Positions 50,528 through 60,631 are shown, counted from the first letter of the stretch. The stretch: DNA of 64,000 nt from Candidatus Ozemobacteraceae bacterium (GCA_035373905.1 DAOSOK010000009.1:62001-126000), one strand, 5' to 3'. The notes: generated by a model from the sequence alone, not told the origin. A program made the numbers and translations.

Positions 50528-51097
50528 TCAGTCCGCCAGACCGTGGGGGTCGGAGCCGACGCACATGAGCCCGTAGGGTCCCGATCCGGCAGTCGCCTTG
50601 AAAAAATACTGGTACCGGTTTCCCCTGATGGGACACTGCGGCGGGGAATGGAGATATCCGGCCTTCCAGAGCACGTTCGCCGGATCGCTGGCGAGCTCTC
50701 GTGTGAACCTGTTCTCCTGGCAGTATACCTCGATCGCGTCCCTGATCAGCCTGTTGTTGGCGTAGCATGCCCGTTGCCTCGCCATGGGGCCGATCGGAAG
50801 CCAGGTCGGCGACACTTCGCGGATGAGGATGACCAGCAGCAGCATCGCGCCTACCCCCATGACGATGCCGACCACCAGCATGCTCAGAGATGCCTGGAAA
50901 CTCCTCAGCACGAGCCATGTGTCGTACAACCAGCTTTTCCCGCTCCTCGGCTGCGCGTCGATGGTCCGGATCTCGTCCTGTTTCGGCCGGGCCAGCCAGA
51001 ACGCGCATTTCCGGCAGAACCGCTGACTCGGCAAAACGTCCTCTTCGCACCTGGGACAGCTGCGATAGGAATGATGCCTCTCGATCGTCGATCTCAT
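50528..51097 (-). CDS. Zinc-ribbon, single-TM protein with pilin-like C-terminal domain
   Basis: A 189-residue protein. The start at 51097 has GGGAGAG upstream; a frame open further upstream is ignored because it lacks signals. A zinc ribbon, CPRC (Cys14, Cys17) and CRKC (Cys28, Cys31), is followed by a basic/polar linker and one TM segment (MLVVGIVMGVGAMLLLVILI, about residues 70-92). The extracytoplasmic part has ACYANNRLIRDAIEVYCQEN, then LWKAGYLHSPPQCPIRGNRY. That order resembles the soluble part of minor type IV pilin-like proteins, without a prepilin cleavage site. The fusion is unusual; the pilin-like reading is inference. Confidence 0.65.
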   Translation of the reverse strand: MRSTIERHHSYRSCPRCEEDVLPSQRFCRKCAFWLARPKQDEIRTIDAQPRSGKSWLYDTWLVLRSFQASLSMLVVGIVMGVGAMLLLVILIREVSPTWLPIGPMARQRACYANNRLIRDAIEVYCQENRFTRELASDPANVLWKAGYLHSPPQCPIRGNRYQYFFKATAGSGPYGLMCVGSDPHGLAD

Positions 51098-51125
51098 CGA
51101 ATCTCTCCCATGCCGGCTTTTGCTT

Positions 51126-51131
51126 ACTATA
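51126..51131 (-). promoter_or_regulatory. -10 box of the zinc-ribbon gene
   Basis: TATAGT on the minus strand, about 29 bases before the start. The -35 is weak. The rest of the 282-base gap up to 51380 holds an imperfect inverted repeat (CGTCATTTTCC at 51229-51239 and GGAAATGACG at 51254-51263) of unknown use. Confidence 0.4.
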
Positions 51132-51379
51132 CTCCCCCCCGGGCGCCAAGGGAAGAAGCTGTTCATACCACCGATGAACGACATTCGAGGGATCAGCTGG
51201 CAGATTTTCAACCCGCATGCCCGATTTTCGTCATTTTCCTCACTCTGAAGCCCGGAAATGACGATGATCGTTACAAAGTCGTCATGGCATTCATTTTGCT
51301 CAATCAAAACAGCCCCGTTTTGCCCGATACCGGCAGCGGGGTTCGCGTGAAGATGTTTCACCGAAGAAAGGTTTTCAAG

Positions 51380-52699
51380 ATGAGAAGATCGTATCCTTGG
51401 CTCGCCATCATGCTGATACTCGTCGTCTGCGCGGCGGCACATGCGGCGTACCCCGATCCGCCCTCACTGCCTCCTACCCCGCCTTTACCCCAACTTCCGC
51501 CGATCGGCGGGAACCCCGGAACCCCAACGGCTCCGGACAATCCAGGCTCTCCGCCGACTCCGAACCACCCGTCGCCCCAGCCGCCTCCGGGGGCGCCGAC
51601 AACGCCGGGATACCCCGGCCATCCCCAGCCTCCCCAATATCCCGGATACGAGTCGGCCGAATCGCTGTATCGCAACGGAATGGAAGCCGCTTCCCGCGGC
51701 GATTATCGCCGGGCAATCTACAATTTCCGCCGGCTTCTCGAACGGTATCCGTACGATTTCCGCGCTCCCGAGGCTGCGTTCCAGGCCGCCGAATGCTCCT
51801 GCAAGACCGGTGAATTCGACCGCGCCATTGAGTATTACAGGCGCGTCGTCACCTCATACCCGCGCTCCGCCCGGTGCGAGGAGTCGATGTTTCTGATCGG
51901 CCGGTGCATGAGCACTCTCGGCGAACATCGCAACGCCCTCGACCAGTTCATCGCCTTCATCCGGAAATACCCGAACGGCCGGCTGACCGACGACGCCTGG
52001 TTCTTTCTCGGCCAGAGCTACGAGCGGCTGAACGACCCGGCCGACGCCATTACCTGCTACCGCGAACTGATCAACCGCTTCCCCGGTTCGGACTATTACT
52101 CCCAGGCCCGGGCGCGGCTTCGCGAGCTCGAACAGGTCGGGTATCCTCCGACCTATCCCCCGACATACCCGCCCGGCAACGGGTATCCGTCTTTCACCGA
52201 CCGAAAGTTGTACGACATGGGGCACACGGCCCTGTTGAACCGGGACTACAACGGCGCCCGCAGCCGCTTCGACGAACTGCTCCGCAGGTATCCCGATTCG
52301 GCGTGGGCCGACGACGCCCTCCTCTGGACAGGCAAGAGCTACGCCGAAGAGCGCAATTGGAAAGCCGCTTCGAAAGCGTTCTCGGACCTTCTGTTCCGGT
52401 ATGCCGATTCCGAACTCCGCCCCGACGCCCATTACAGTTACGCATGGAGCTTGTATCAGCAGGCCATCGCGGAAACCGGCCGCCGGCTGTTCGAGCAGGC
52501 AGCGACCGAGTTTTCAAGTTTCGGGTACACGTTTTCGACTCATTCCTGGGCGCCCGAAGCCGTCTATCTTGCCGGCGACTGCTACGACCGCATCGGGAAC
52601 ACGACCACGGCCCGCCGGTATTTCCAGGAGACGATCACCCGGTATCCCGGCTCGACGGCCGCGCAGAAAGCCAGAGAACGACTCGACGGCACCTTCTGA
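51380..52699 (+). CDS. Secreted TPR protein with proline-rich N-terminus
   Basis: A 439-residue protein. ATG at 51380 is chosen because AAAGG lies eight bases upstream and a clean signal peptide follows (RRSYPWLAIMLILVVCAAAH); ATG at 51353 is an alternative. About 85 residues of Pro/Gly-rich sequence come next. Two blocks of TPR units follow, of the outer-membrane lipoprotein kind (YRRAIYNFRRLLERYPYD, FDRAIEYYRRVVTSYPRS, YNGARSRFDELLRRYPDS), separated by a second proline-rich linker. The pattern is close to BamD/CpoB/YbgF-type periplasmic TPR proteins. A periplasmic assembly or scaffolding role is likely; no partner is indicated by the neighbours. Confidence 0.8.
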   Translation: MRRSYPWLAIMLILVVCAAAHAAYPDPPSLPPTPPLPQLPPIGGNPGTPTAPDNPGSPPTPNHPSPQPPPGAPTTPGYPGHPQPPQYPGYESAESLYRNGMEAASRGDYRRAIYNFRRLLERYPYDFRAPEAAFQAAECSCKTGEFDRAIEYYRRVVTSYPRSARCEESMFLIGRCMSTLGEHRNALDQFIAFIRKYPNGRLTDDAWFFLGQSYERLNDPADAITCYRELINRFPGSDYYSQARARLRELEQVGYPPTYPPTYPPGNGYPSFTDRKLYDMGHTALLNRDYNGARSRFDELLRRYPDSAWADDALLWTGKSYAEERNWKAASKAFSDLLFRYADSELRPDAHYSYAWSLYQQAIAETGRRLFEQAATEFSSFGYTFSTHSWAPEAVYLAGDCYDRIGNTTTARRYFQETITRYPGSTAAQKARERLDGTF

Positions 52700-52718
52700 A
52701 TCATCCGTCCGTCATCTT

Positions 52719-52747
52719 CCGGCCGGGTCATCGACCCGGCCGGTTTT
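52719..52747 (+). terminator. Intrinsic terminator after the TPR gene
   Basis: CCGGCCGGGTC (52719-52729) pairs perfectly with GACCCGGCCGG (52733-52743) around ATC, followed by TTTTGTCGTTT. Confidence 0.9.
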
Positions 52748-52768
52748 GTCGTTTCCGGACATGCGGGT

Positions 52769-52796
52769 TTGCCAGAGTGCGGGTGCGTGTGATACT
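52769..52796 (+). promoter_or_regulatory. Possible promoter of the alanine symporter gene
   Basis: TTGCCA (52769-52774), 16 bases, GATACT (52791-52796), about 72 bases before the start. Confidence 0.4.
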
Positions 52797-52867
52797 CATG
52801 AGCGGTCGCGCCTTCCGGGGCAGAAAAGACGATCCCACGAGACGACACGAAGAGGCAACGAATCGAC

Positions 52868-54580
52868 ATGGACCAATCAACGACCATACACGGCTGGCTG
52901 GATGCGCTGGGCTCCTTCATGAGCGATCTCAGCGGCTGGGTCTGGGGCCTTCCCCTTCTCGTGCTGCTGTTCGGCACGCACCTGTATCTCACGTTCAGGC
53001 TCCGCTTCATCCAGAGATATATATTTACAGCGATAAAACTTTCGGTGAAGCGTGAAAAAGAGGGCACGGGCGACGTTTCCCAGTTCGGCGCTCTGACGAC
53101 CGCGCTCGCGGCGACGATCGGCACCGGCAACATCGTCGGCGTCGCGACGGCCGTCGCGGCCGGCGGCCCCGGCGCCGTCCTCTGGATGTGGCTGACCGGC
53201 GTTTTCGGCATCGCAACCAAGTATTCCGAGGCGTTGCTTGCCGTGCGGTTCCGCGTCGTGACCCCCGACGGCCAGATGGCGGGCGGCCCAATGTATGCGC
53301 TCGAGCGCGGTCTGAAGGCGCGCTGGGGGTGGCTGGCCTCGGCTCTCGCCGTCATTTTCGCCCTGTTCACCGCGATCGCCGCCTTCGGCATCGGCAACAT
53401 GGTCCAGGCGAACTCGATCTCGGTGATGCTGCACGAAAGTTTCAGCGTTCCCGCCTGGCTCTCCGGGGTCTTCCTGGCCCTCCTGACGGCGTTCGTCATT
53501 CTCGGCGGCATCAAATCGATAGCCCGCGTCTGCGAGAAGCTCGTTCCCTTCATGGCGTTTTTTTATGTAATCGGTTGTATTATTTTACTTGCATTAAAAT
53601 GGGAAACCCTCGGCGAGTCCCTGATCCTGATCATATCCTCCGCTTTTTCCGGCCACGCCGCCCTCGGCGGCTTTCTCGGCGCGGGTGCCAAGGAGGCGGC
53701 CCGATACGGCATTGCGCGCGGCCTGTTCTCGAACGAATCGGGTCTCGGAAGCGCGCCGATCGTCGCGGCCGCCGCCCAGACGAAGAATCCCGTCCGGCAG
53801 GCTCTCGTCTCCTCGACCGGCACGTTCTGGGACACCGTCGTCGTCTGCGCCATCACCGGCCTTGTCATCGTCAATTCCGGCGACTGGATCAATCCGGTCT
53901 GCAGCCTCGAACGCCTTTCCCCCGAGACCGTTTCGACCCTCGAGAAGAGCGGCATGATGACTCCGTCCGGCAAGATTCTCTTCGAGAAGCTCCCCGCCGG
54001 CATGAAGACGGAACTCGCCCTCGCCGGCGCCTTCTCGTCCATCACCCTGATCCCGGAAAGACTGCCTGCCCGCGTCGCCGACAACCTGAGCGAGGCCAAG
54101 ATCGAACCGGCCTCGGTGAAGTCGTTCGAGATCCTTCCCGAACCGCTGAAGAGCGAAGTCGCCTCCACTGACGCCTGGCATCCGCATGCCCCCAGAGGCG
54201 CGGCGCTCACCAAGGCGGCGTTCGCCGAGATCCCGACGATCGGGCCGGGGGTCCTGGCCTTCGGCCTGCTGACGTTCGTGTTCTCGACGATCCTCGGCTG
54301 GTCGTATTACGGGGAAAAGGCCGTCGAGTATCTCTTCGGAGCCCGCGCCATCAGGCCCTACCGGTATGCCTGGGTCATCGCCGTCCTGCTCGGCTCGATG
54401 TTGAAGCTGAACGTCGTGTGGGACTTCGCCGACGCGGCGAACGGGCTGATGGCCGTGCCGAACCTGATTTCCCTGCTGGCGCTCAGCTCCGTCATCGTCG
54501 GCGACACGAAAAAATACCTCTGGGAAGGGAACCTGGACGCGGAAATACACCTCGATATGCAACCTCCGTCGAAAACATGA
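52868..54580 (+). CDS. AGCS-family Na+/alanine symporter with inserted domain
   Basis: Sodium- or proton-coupled alanine/glycine transporter, 570 residues, compared with about 450-490 for the family. The signatures GALTTALAATIGTGNIVGVA, GGPGAVLWMWLTGVFGIATK, GGPMYALERGL and NESGLGSAPIVAAAAQT are intact. Near the C-terminus FVFSTILGWSYYGEKAVEYL is typical. Between GDW (about 53885) and GAALTKAAFAEI (about 54198) lies an insertion of about 100 residues without membrane segments, where relatives have only a short loop. Apart from this insertion nothing suggests loss of function. The next gene starts 74 bases on. Confidence 0.93.
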   Translation: MDQSTTIHGWLDALGSFMSDLSGWVWGLPLLVLLFGTHLYLTFRLRFIQRYIFTAIKLSVKREKEGTGDVSQFGALTTALAATIGTGNIVGVATAVAAGGPGAVLWMWLTGVFGIATKYSEALLAVRFRVVTPDGQMAGGPMYALERGLKARWGWLASALAVIFALFTAIAAFGIGNMVQANSISVMLHESFSVPAWLSGVFLALLTAFVILGGIKSIARVCEKLVPFMAFFYVIGCIILLALKWETLGESLILIISSAFSGHAALGGFLGAGAKEAARYGIARGLFSNESGLGSAPIVAAAAQTKNPVRQALVSSTGTFWDTVVVCAITGLVIVNSGDWINPVCSLERLSPETVSTLEKSGMMTPSGKILFEKLPAGMKTELALAGAFSSITLIPERLPARVADNLSEAKIEPASVKSFEILPEPLKSEVASTDAWHPHAPRGAALTKAAFAEIPTIGPGVLAFGLLTFVFSTILGWSYYGEKAVEYLFGARAIRPYRYAWVIAVLLGSMLKLNVVWDFADAANGLMAVPNLISLLALSSVIVGDTKKYLWEGNLDAEIHLDMQPPSKT

Positions 54581-54654
54581 TCGAATCCGCCGCTGTCCTG
54601 CTGCGTTCTGCTTTGTCGGTACAATTCATCGGAAACGATGGTGGGAGGCAATAC

Positions 54655-57600
54655 ATGCATCATTCCAACCTGTTCCTGGCGATCATCCTCCTGATGTCGC
54701 TCTGCGTTTCACCCCTCGCGGCCGCCGACCGGGGCATCATGTGGGCTGACGTCGACAAGGCGGTCAACGAAGGCCTGCCCCAGACGGCGATCGAAAAGCT
54801 CGAACCGATCATCAAGAGCGCCGTCGAGGACGGGAAGGTGACCGAGGCAGCCCGCGCGATCTGCAAAAAGATCGTCCTCGAGGGCAACATTCAGGGCAAC
54901 AAGGCCGAGGAGAAGATCGTGCGCCTCGAAAAAGAGATCGAGACCTCCGATGCCTCGATCCGGCCGCTGCTGCGCATCGTGCTCGCCCGCTGGTACTGGC
55001 ATTACTTCCAGCAGAACAACTGGCGGTTTCTGGATCGTACACAGACGGAAGGGCTCGACGAAAAGGATTTCACGACGTGGGATCTTCCGAAGCTGTTCCT
55101 CAAGATCGGAAGTCTGTATGAAAGCGTTCTGGCCGACGAGAAGACGCTCCAAGCCCTCCCGTTTTCCGACCTGAGCGAGATCGTCGACGCCGGCAACCAG
55201 CCAGCCGACCTGTGGCCGACGGTGTTCGACTTCTACGGCCATCAGGCCCTCGAGTTCTACACATCCGGTGAACAGGCCGGCGCCGCCCCGCAGGAAGCGT
55301 TCGAGATCGACGCCGCATCTCCGGTCTTCGACGATGCGAAGACGTTCGTCTCATGGAGCGTGGTCGCGACCGATACGAACTCCCCCACCTTCCGCGCCCT
55401 CAGTTTATATCAACGTCTATTGAAGTTTCATCTTGCGAAAGCAGACATCAGCGCCCTGGTCGATCTTGACCTTCAGCGGCTCAAATGGGCGAACAGCGTC
55501 GCGAAGCCGGCCGGCCGCAGCGACCGGTATATCGCCCAACTGAAGGCGATCGCCGCCGAGTATTCGACGAACCCGCTTTCCGCCCTCGCCCTCGCGATGT
55601 GCGCGGAAGAGCTTCAGTCGCGCGGACAGAAGCAGGAAGCGTGGAAGATCGCGAAGGAAGGCAGCCGGCAGTTCCCGGCCTCGGACGGCGGCGTGATGTG
55701 CCAGGGGATCATCAACGCGATCGAGGCGAAGCAGCTCCAGATCGACACCGAGCGCGTTTCGAACGATCCGACCGCATCGGCGCGCATCAGCTGGTGCAAC
55801 ATCGACCAGGTCCATTTTCGTCTGATCGACATCTCCGATCGCGAGTTGTTCCGGCCGAACGGATACGATCCCGAAAGCTTCTCCTGGGATGAAATCCGCG
55901 GACCGCTGTCGCAGAAGCCGGCGGCCGAATGGAAGACCGATCTCGAGCCGACCCCCGACTTCAACGCGAAGGCGAAAACCATCGAGATTCCGAAGGTCAA
56001 ACCGGGCCTGTACATGCTCTATGCGAGCTGGAAGCCCAATTTCAGCGAGGGCAACAACGCCATCCGGTACACGCCCGTCTGGGTGACGAAGCTCGGCCTC
56101 GTCGTCAGAAACCGCAACGGCGTCTGCGACGGCATTCTCGCCGACAACGCGACGGGCAAACCGATCGGGAGCGGCAAGATCATCGCCTATACGTACAACT
56201 ATGATAAAGGATGGAAGCGTCAGGCCACGGTGGAAACTGACGCAGACGGCGTCTTCCGCTTCGACCAGAAGCTCGACAACGTCGTCCTCCTCGCGAAGGC
56301 CGAAGGGGAGCAGCTCCTTCACAACGGACGATACTCCTCCTGGACCCATTCCGAGTATACCGCGGACGACCGGGTGTTCTTCTTCACGGACCGCGGCCTG
56401 TACCGCCCCGGCCAGACGATCCAGTTCAAGGCCGTCTGCGTCCGTATCGACCACGAGAAGAACAGATACGAGGTGCTGCGTGACTGCCGTTTCACCGTCA
56501 GCCTCAGGGATGTGAACGGGGAAGAAGTCGCGAAAGCCGAGCTGTCGACGAACGATTTCGGTTCCTGCTCGGGCAGTTTCACCGTCCCCACCGGAAGACT
56601 CACCGGGACCATGTCGCTCCAGGCCATCGGCATCAACGGAAGCGCGAACATCCAAGTCGAGGAGTACAAACGGCCGAAGTTCAAAGTCACGCTCGACGTC
56701 CCGGCCGAAGCCGCCAAGCTGGGCGAAGAAGTGGTACTCACCGGCCTTGCCCAGTCCTACACCTTGGCCGCCATCGACGGCGCCGACGTGAAATTCCGCG
56801 TCGTCCGCGAGGCGATGCTTCCGCCGTGGTGCTGGTGGTATGTGATTCCTGCCGGCAGCAACCAGGAGATCGCGCACGGCAGACTGGTCACCGACGCGCA
56901 GGGCCGCTTCACGATCAGATTTCAGGCCAAACCCGACACGTCGATTCCGGTTGAGAACCAGCCGGTCTTCACCTATCGCATCTCTGCCGACGTCACCGAC
57001 TCGGCCGGAGAAACCCGTTCCCAGAGCATCGGCATACGCATCGGCTACGCGGCTCTCGAACTGGGCGTCTCATCTCCTGCCTGGATTCACGCCGGCAAGG
57101 GGTTCAACGTCAGCCTGAGCTCGAAGACGCTCGACGGCAAGGGGGTTCCCACCGGCGGGAAAATCACGGTCAACGAGTTGAAATCCCCCGAGAAGATGCC
57201 GCGCAGCTCGTGCTTCCCGTGGGAGGCCGGCACGGCCGACCTGACGAATATCGACACGTGGGAAAACGGCAAACAGGTGTCGTCCGCCGATTTCAATACC
57301 TCCGTCGATGGAACCGGCGGCGCTCAGCTCACCCTGCCGGCCGGCGTCTACCGCGTCACCGCGACGGCGCGCGACCGCTTCAACAAGGAAGTCGTCACGA
57401 AGCACACGCTCGTCGTGGTCGATCCGGCGGCGTCCGCCTGGAACGTTCGCGAGCCGAGCCGGTTCACCGTTCAGAACGCCGGCCCTGACGTCGGTGACAC
57501 GTTCCGCGCCCTTTGGAACACCGGATATGACGAGGGACGTGCGTTCGTCGAAATCGAGCACCGGCACGCGATCGTGAAACACTACTGGACTCCCGAAGGC

Positions 57601-60600
57601 CAGACGCAGCATCTCATCGAAGTGCCGGTCACCGAGAAGCTGCGCGGCGGATTCACGGTACGCGTGACCTATTTCCGCGAAAACCGTGTGTATCTGCACC
57701 AACAGACGGTGTATGTGCCGTGGTCGAACAAGAAGCTCGACCTGAGCTTCGCGCACTTCTCCTCGAAGCTCCAGCCTGGCCAGGAGGACACCTGGACGAT
57801 CACCGTCAAGGGCCCCGAAGCCGAGGCGGGGGCGATCGAGCTCGTGGCGGCGATGTATGACGCATCGCTCGACGCGTTCCTGCCCTTCGACTGGATGCGC
57901 ACCTTCTCGTTCTTCTACAGCGACTTCTCGTCGGCGAACCAGACGGGATCGAACATGCAGAGGCGCATGAACTCGCTTACCGAGGACTGGAACGTCGGCA
58001 TTCCGGGCGTGTATCGCCGGTATCCCCAGCTCAAGGGGGATATCGTGTCAAATTTCATGGGCTATATGATGTCACGGGCGAAAGGCCTTTCGTTCGCAGA
58101 CAGCGAGATGATGCCCCAGGCGATGTGTGAAGGCGCAGCACCGCCCAGCCCCGCCGCCTTCGCCCCCAGCGAGAGCAGGGCGATGGATAATTCGTTCGCC
58201 ATGGGCGACAGTGCCCCCGCGGGCGGCGCCCGCCCCGCTGCACCGGCTCCCGCGCAGGCCGCCGCACAGCCGGCCCCCGACCTCGACAAGGTTTCGGCCC
58301 GCGCGAACCTGAACGAGACGGCGTTCTTCTTCCCGCAGCTGATCACGAACGAAAAGAACGAGGTGTCGCTGACGTTCACCGTTCCTGAGGCGCTGACGAC
58401 CTGGAAATTTCTCGGCTTCGCCCACGGGAAGAACTGCCAGTCCGGCGGCCTCACGGCCGAGACCGTCACGCAGAAAGACCTGATGGTGCAGCCGAATCCC
58501 CCACGCTTCCTGCGCGAGGGCGACATGCTTGCCTTCACCGCCAAGGTCACGAACATGACCGACAAGCCCCTGGAAGGGCGTGCCCGGATGACGCTTTCCG
58601 ACCCCGCGACCGGGGCCGATCGCAGTGCCGATTACGGGCTCAAGGAAACAGAACAGAGCTTCTCGGTGCCGGCGAAGGAGTCGCGCACCGTGTCCTGGAC
58701 GCTCACCGTTCCCGACGGCGCCGGCATCATCGCCTACAAGATCGTCGGCGCGGCCGGCAACGTGTCGGACGGCGAGGAGAACGTGCTTCCCGTGCTGTCG
58801 CGCCGGATTCTCGTGCGCGAGGCGCTTCCGCTGCCGATCCGCGGACCGGCCACGAAGGCGTTCAAACTGCAGAAACTCATCGACTCGGCAGACTCGAGGA
58901 CGCTGCGCACCGAGTCCCTGACCGTGCAGATGACGTCGAATCCGGCCTGGTATGCGGTGCAGGCGCTTCCCTACCTCATGGAGTTCCCGTACGAGTGCGC
59001 CGAACAGATGTTCAACCGCCTGTATGCAAACAGCCTGGCCCGGTTCATCGCGGCTTCCGACCCGAAGATCAAGAAGGTGTTCGACACCTGGAAAGCTGAC
59101 GAAGCCTACGGCGGCAAGGCCCTGCTGTCGAATCTCGAGAAGAACGAGGAACTCAAGAACGTCCTTCTGATCGAGACCCCGTGGGTTCGCGAAGCGAAAT
59201 CCGAGACCGAGGCGAAGCACCGGATCGGCCTGCTGTTCGATGCCAACCGCATCGAGAGCGAAGTCGGCAACATCGCGAACACGCTGTCGAAAATGCAGTT
59301 CAACGACGGCGCGTGGCCGTGGTTCCCGGGGGGGCGGCCGGATTCATTCATCACGTTATATATCGCCACCGGTTTCGGCAGGCTGCGCCACCTGGGCGTC
59401 GATCTCGACGTCTCGATGGGAACGAAGGCCTGGAATCACCTCGACGCCTGGATCGACAAGATCTACCGCGACATTCTTCGATACGGGCACAAGGACGACA
59501 ACAACCTTTCGCCGCTGATCGCGTTCTACTTCTACGGCCGCAGCTTCTTCCTGAAGGACATCCCGGTCCCCGGCTCGGCTCGCGAAGCGTTCGACTACTT
59601 CCGCGGCCAGGCGGAAAAATACTGGCTGGATCTCAACTGCAGGCTGGCGCAGGGGCATCTCGCCCTCGGCCTGCACCGGATCGGCGACACGGCCGTCGCG
59701 AAGAAGATCATGGCGAGCATGAAGGAGCGGAGCGTCACGGACGAGGAGCTCGGCAGGTTCTGGCGCGACACCGAGCTTGCGTTCAGCTGGTTCCGCGCCC
59801 CCATCGAGACGCAGGCGATCATGATCGAGGCCTTCGACGAGGTCATGAACGACCAGGAAGCCGTCGAGGACTGCAAGGTCTGGCTGCTGAAGCAGAAGCA
59901 GACCCAGGACTGGAAGACGACCAAGGCGACCGCTGACGCCGTCTACTCGCTGCTTCTCAAGGGCGCGAACCTGCTCGCTTCCGACAAGCTTGTGAAGGTC
60001 GAGGTCGGCGGCCTGGAAGTGAAGCCCGAGAAGGTCGAGGCCGGCACCGGCTTCTACGAGAAGCGCTGGGCGGGTTCCGAGGTGAAGCCCGAGTTCGGCG
60101 GCATCACGGTCACCAAGGAGGACAAGGGCGTGGCGTGGGGCGGCCTGCACTGGCAGTATCTCGAGGACATGAGCAAGGTGACGCCGCACGAGACGAACCT
60201 GAAGCTGAAGAAAACCCTCTTCCTGAAGACGGATTCGCCGAAGGGCCCCGTCATCGCTCCGATCAAGGCCGGTCAGGCCCTGGCCGTGGGCGACCTGATG
60301 ACGGTGCGCATCGAGCTTCGCACCGACCGCGACCTCGAGTACGTCCACATGAAAGACCAGCGCGGAAGCGGCATGGAGCCGACCGAAGTGCTGTCGCAGT
60401 ACCGCTACCAGGACGGCCTCGGCTACTACCAGTCGACGAAGGACACGGCGACCCACTTCTTCTTCGACTACCTGCCGAAGGGAACCTACGTGTTCGAATA
60501 CACCCTGCGCGTGCAGCACCGCGGCACGTATCAGAGCGGCATGGCCGAGATCCAGTGCATGTATGCCCCCGAGTTCGCCAGCCACTCCGAGAGCTTCGTG

Positions 60601-60615
60601 ATGACCGTCAAATGA
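54655..60615 (+). CDS. Bacterial alpha-2-macroglobulin-family protein with thioester motif
   Basis: A 1986-residue exported protease-trapping protein, longer than E. coli YfhM (about 1650). The signal peptide (HHSNLFLAIILLMSLCVSPL) ends AAA and has no lipobox, so unlike YfhM it is probably not a lipoprotein. About 450 N-terminal residues are helical and TPR-like. Macroglobulin domains follow, with the hallmark DRGLYRPGQTIQFKAV near residue 580. A Pro/Ala-rich segment near 1190-1215 lies just before ARANLNETAFFFPQL, in the position of a bait region. The thioester motif PYECAEQMF has Cys at residue 1448. GGGAGG precedes the ATG, and TACAAT at 54620-54625 may be the -10 box. The usual partner PBP1C gene is not adjacent. 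Confidence 0.92.
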   Translation: MHHSNLFLAIILLMSLCVSPLAAADRGIMWADVDKAVNEGLPQTAIEKLEPIIKSAVEDGKVTEAARAICKKIVLEGNIQGNKAEEKIVRLEKEIETSDASIRPLLRIVLARWYWHYFQQNNWRFLDRTQTEGLDEKDFTTWDLPKLFLKIGSLYESVLADEKTLQALPFSDLSEIVDAGNQPADLWPTVFDFYGHQALEFYTSGEQAGAAPQEAFEIDAASPVFDDAKTFVSWSVVATDTNSPTFRALSLYQRLLKFHLAKADISALVDLDLQRLKWANSVAKPAGRSDRYIAQLKAIAAEYSTNPLSALALAMCAEELQSRGQKQEAWKIAKEGSRQFPASDGGVMCQGIINAIEAKQLQIDTERVSNDPTASARISWCNIDQVHFRLIDISDRELFRPNGYDPESFSWDEIRGPLSQKPAAEWKTDLEPTPDFNAKAKTIEIPKVKPGLYMLYASWKPNFSEGNNAIRYTPVWVTKLGLVVRNRNGVCDGILADNATGKPIGSGKIIAYTYNYDKGWKRQATVETDADGVFRFDQKLDNVVLLAKAEGEQLLHNGRYSSWTHSEYTADDRVFFFTDRGLYRPGQTIQFKAVCVRIDHEKNRYEVLRDCRFTVSLRDVNGEEVAKAELSTNDFGSCSGSFTVPTGRLTGTMSLQAIGINGSANIQVEEYKRPKFKVTLDVPAEAAKLGEEVVLTGLAQSYTLAAIDGADVKFRVVREAMLPPWCWWYVIPAGSNQEIAHGRLVTDAQGRFTIRFQAKPDTSIPVENQPVFTYRISADVTDSAGETRSQSIGIRIGYAALELGVSSPAWIHAGKGFNVSLSSKTLDGKGVPTGGKITVNELKSPEKMPRSSCFPWEAGTADLTNIDTWENGKQVSSADFNTSVDGTGGAQLTLPAGVYRVTATARDRFNKEVVTKHTLVVVDPAASAWNVREPSRFTVQNAGPDVGDTFRALWNTGYDEGRAFVEIEHRHAIVKHYWTPEGQTQHLIEVPVTEKLRGGFTVRVTYFRENRVYLHQQTVYVPWSNKKLDLSFAHFSSKLQPGQEDTWTITVKGPEAEAGAIELVAAMYDASLDAFLPFDWMRTFSFFYSDFSSANQTGSNMQRRMNSLTEDWNVGIPGVYRRYPQLKGDIVSNFMGYMMSRAKGLSFADSEMMPQAMCEGAAPPSPAAFAPSESRAMDNSFAMGDSAPAGGARPAAPAPAQAAAQPAPDLDKVSARANLNETAFFFPQLITNEKNEVSLTFTVPEALTTWKFLGFAHGKNCQSGGLTAETVTQKDLMVQPNPPRFLREGDMLAFTAKVTNMTDKPLEGRARMTLSDPATGADRSADYGLKETEQSFSVPAKESRTVSWTLTVPDGAGIIAYKIVGAAGNVSDGEENVLPVLSRRILVREALPLPIRGPATKAFKLQKLIDSADSRTLRTESLTVQMTSNPAWYAVQALPYLMEFPYECAEQMFNRLYANSLARFIAASDPKIKKVFDTWKADEAYGGKALLSNLEKNEELKNVLLIETPWVREAKSETEAKHRIGLLFDANRIESEVGNIANTLSKMQFNDGAWPWFPGGRPDSFITLYIATGFGRLRHLGVDLDVSMGTKAWNHLDAWIDKIYRDILRYGHKDDNNLSPLIAFYFYGRSFFLKDIPVPGSAREAFDYFRGQAEKYWLDLNCRLAQGHLALGLHRIGDTAVAKKIMASMKERSVTDEELGRFWRDTELAFSWFRAPIETQAIMIEAFDEVMNDQEAVEDCKVWLLKQKQTQDWKTTKATADAVYSLLLKGANLLASDKLVKVEVGGLEVKPEKVEAGTGFYEKRWAGSEVKPEFGGITVTKEDKGVAWGGLHWQYLEDMSKVTPHETNLKLKKTLFLKTDSPKGPVIAPIKAGQALAVGDLMTVRIELRTDRDLEYVHMKDQRGSGMEPTEVLSQYRYQDGLGYYQSTKDTATHFFFDYLPKGTYVFEYTLRVQHRGTYQSGMAEIQCMYAPEFASHSESFVMTVK

Positions 60616-60631
60616 TCTGATTGCAGGAAAA

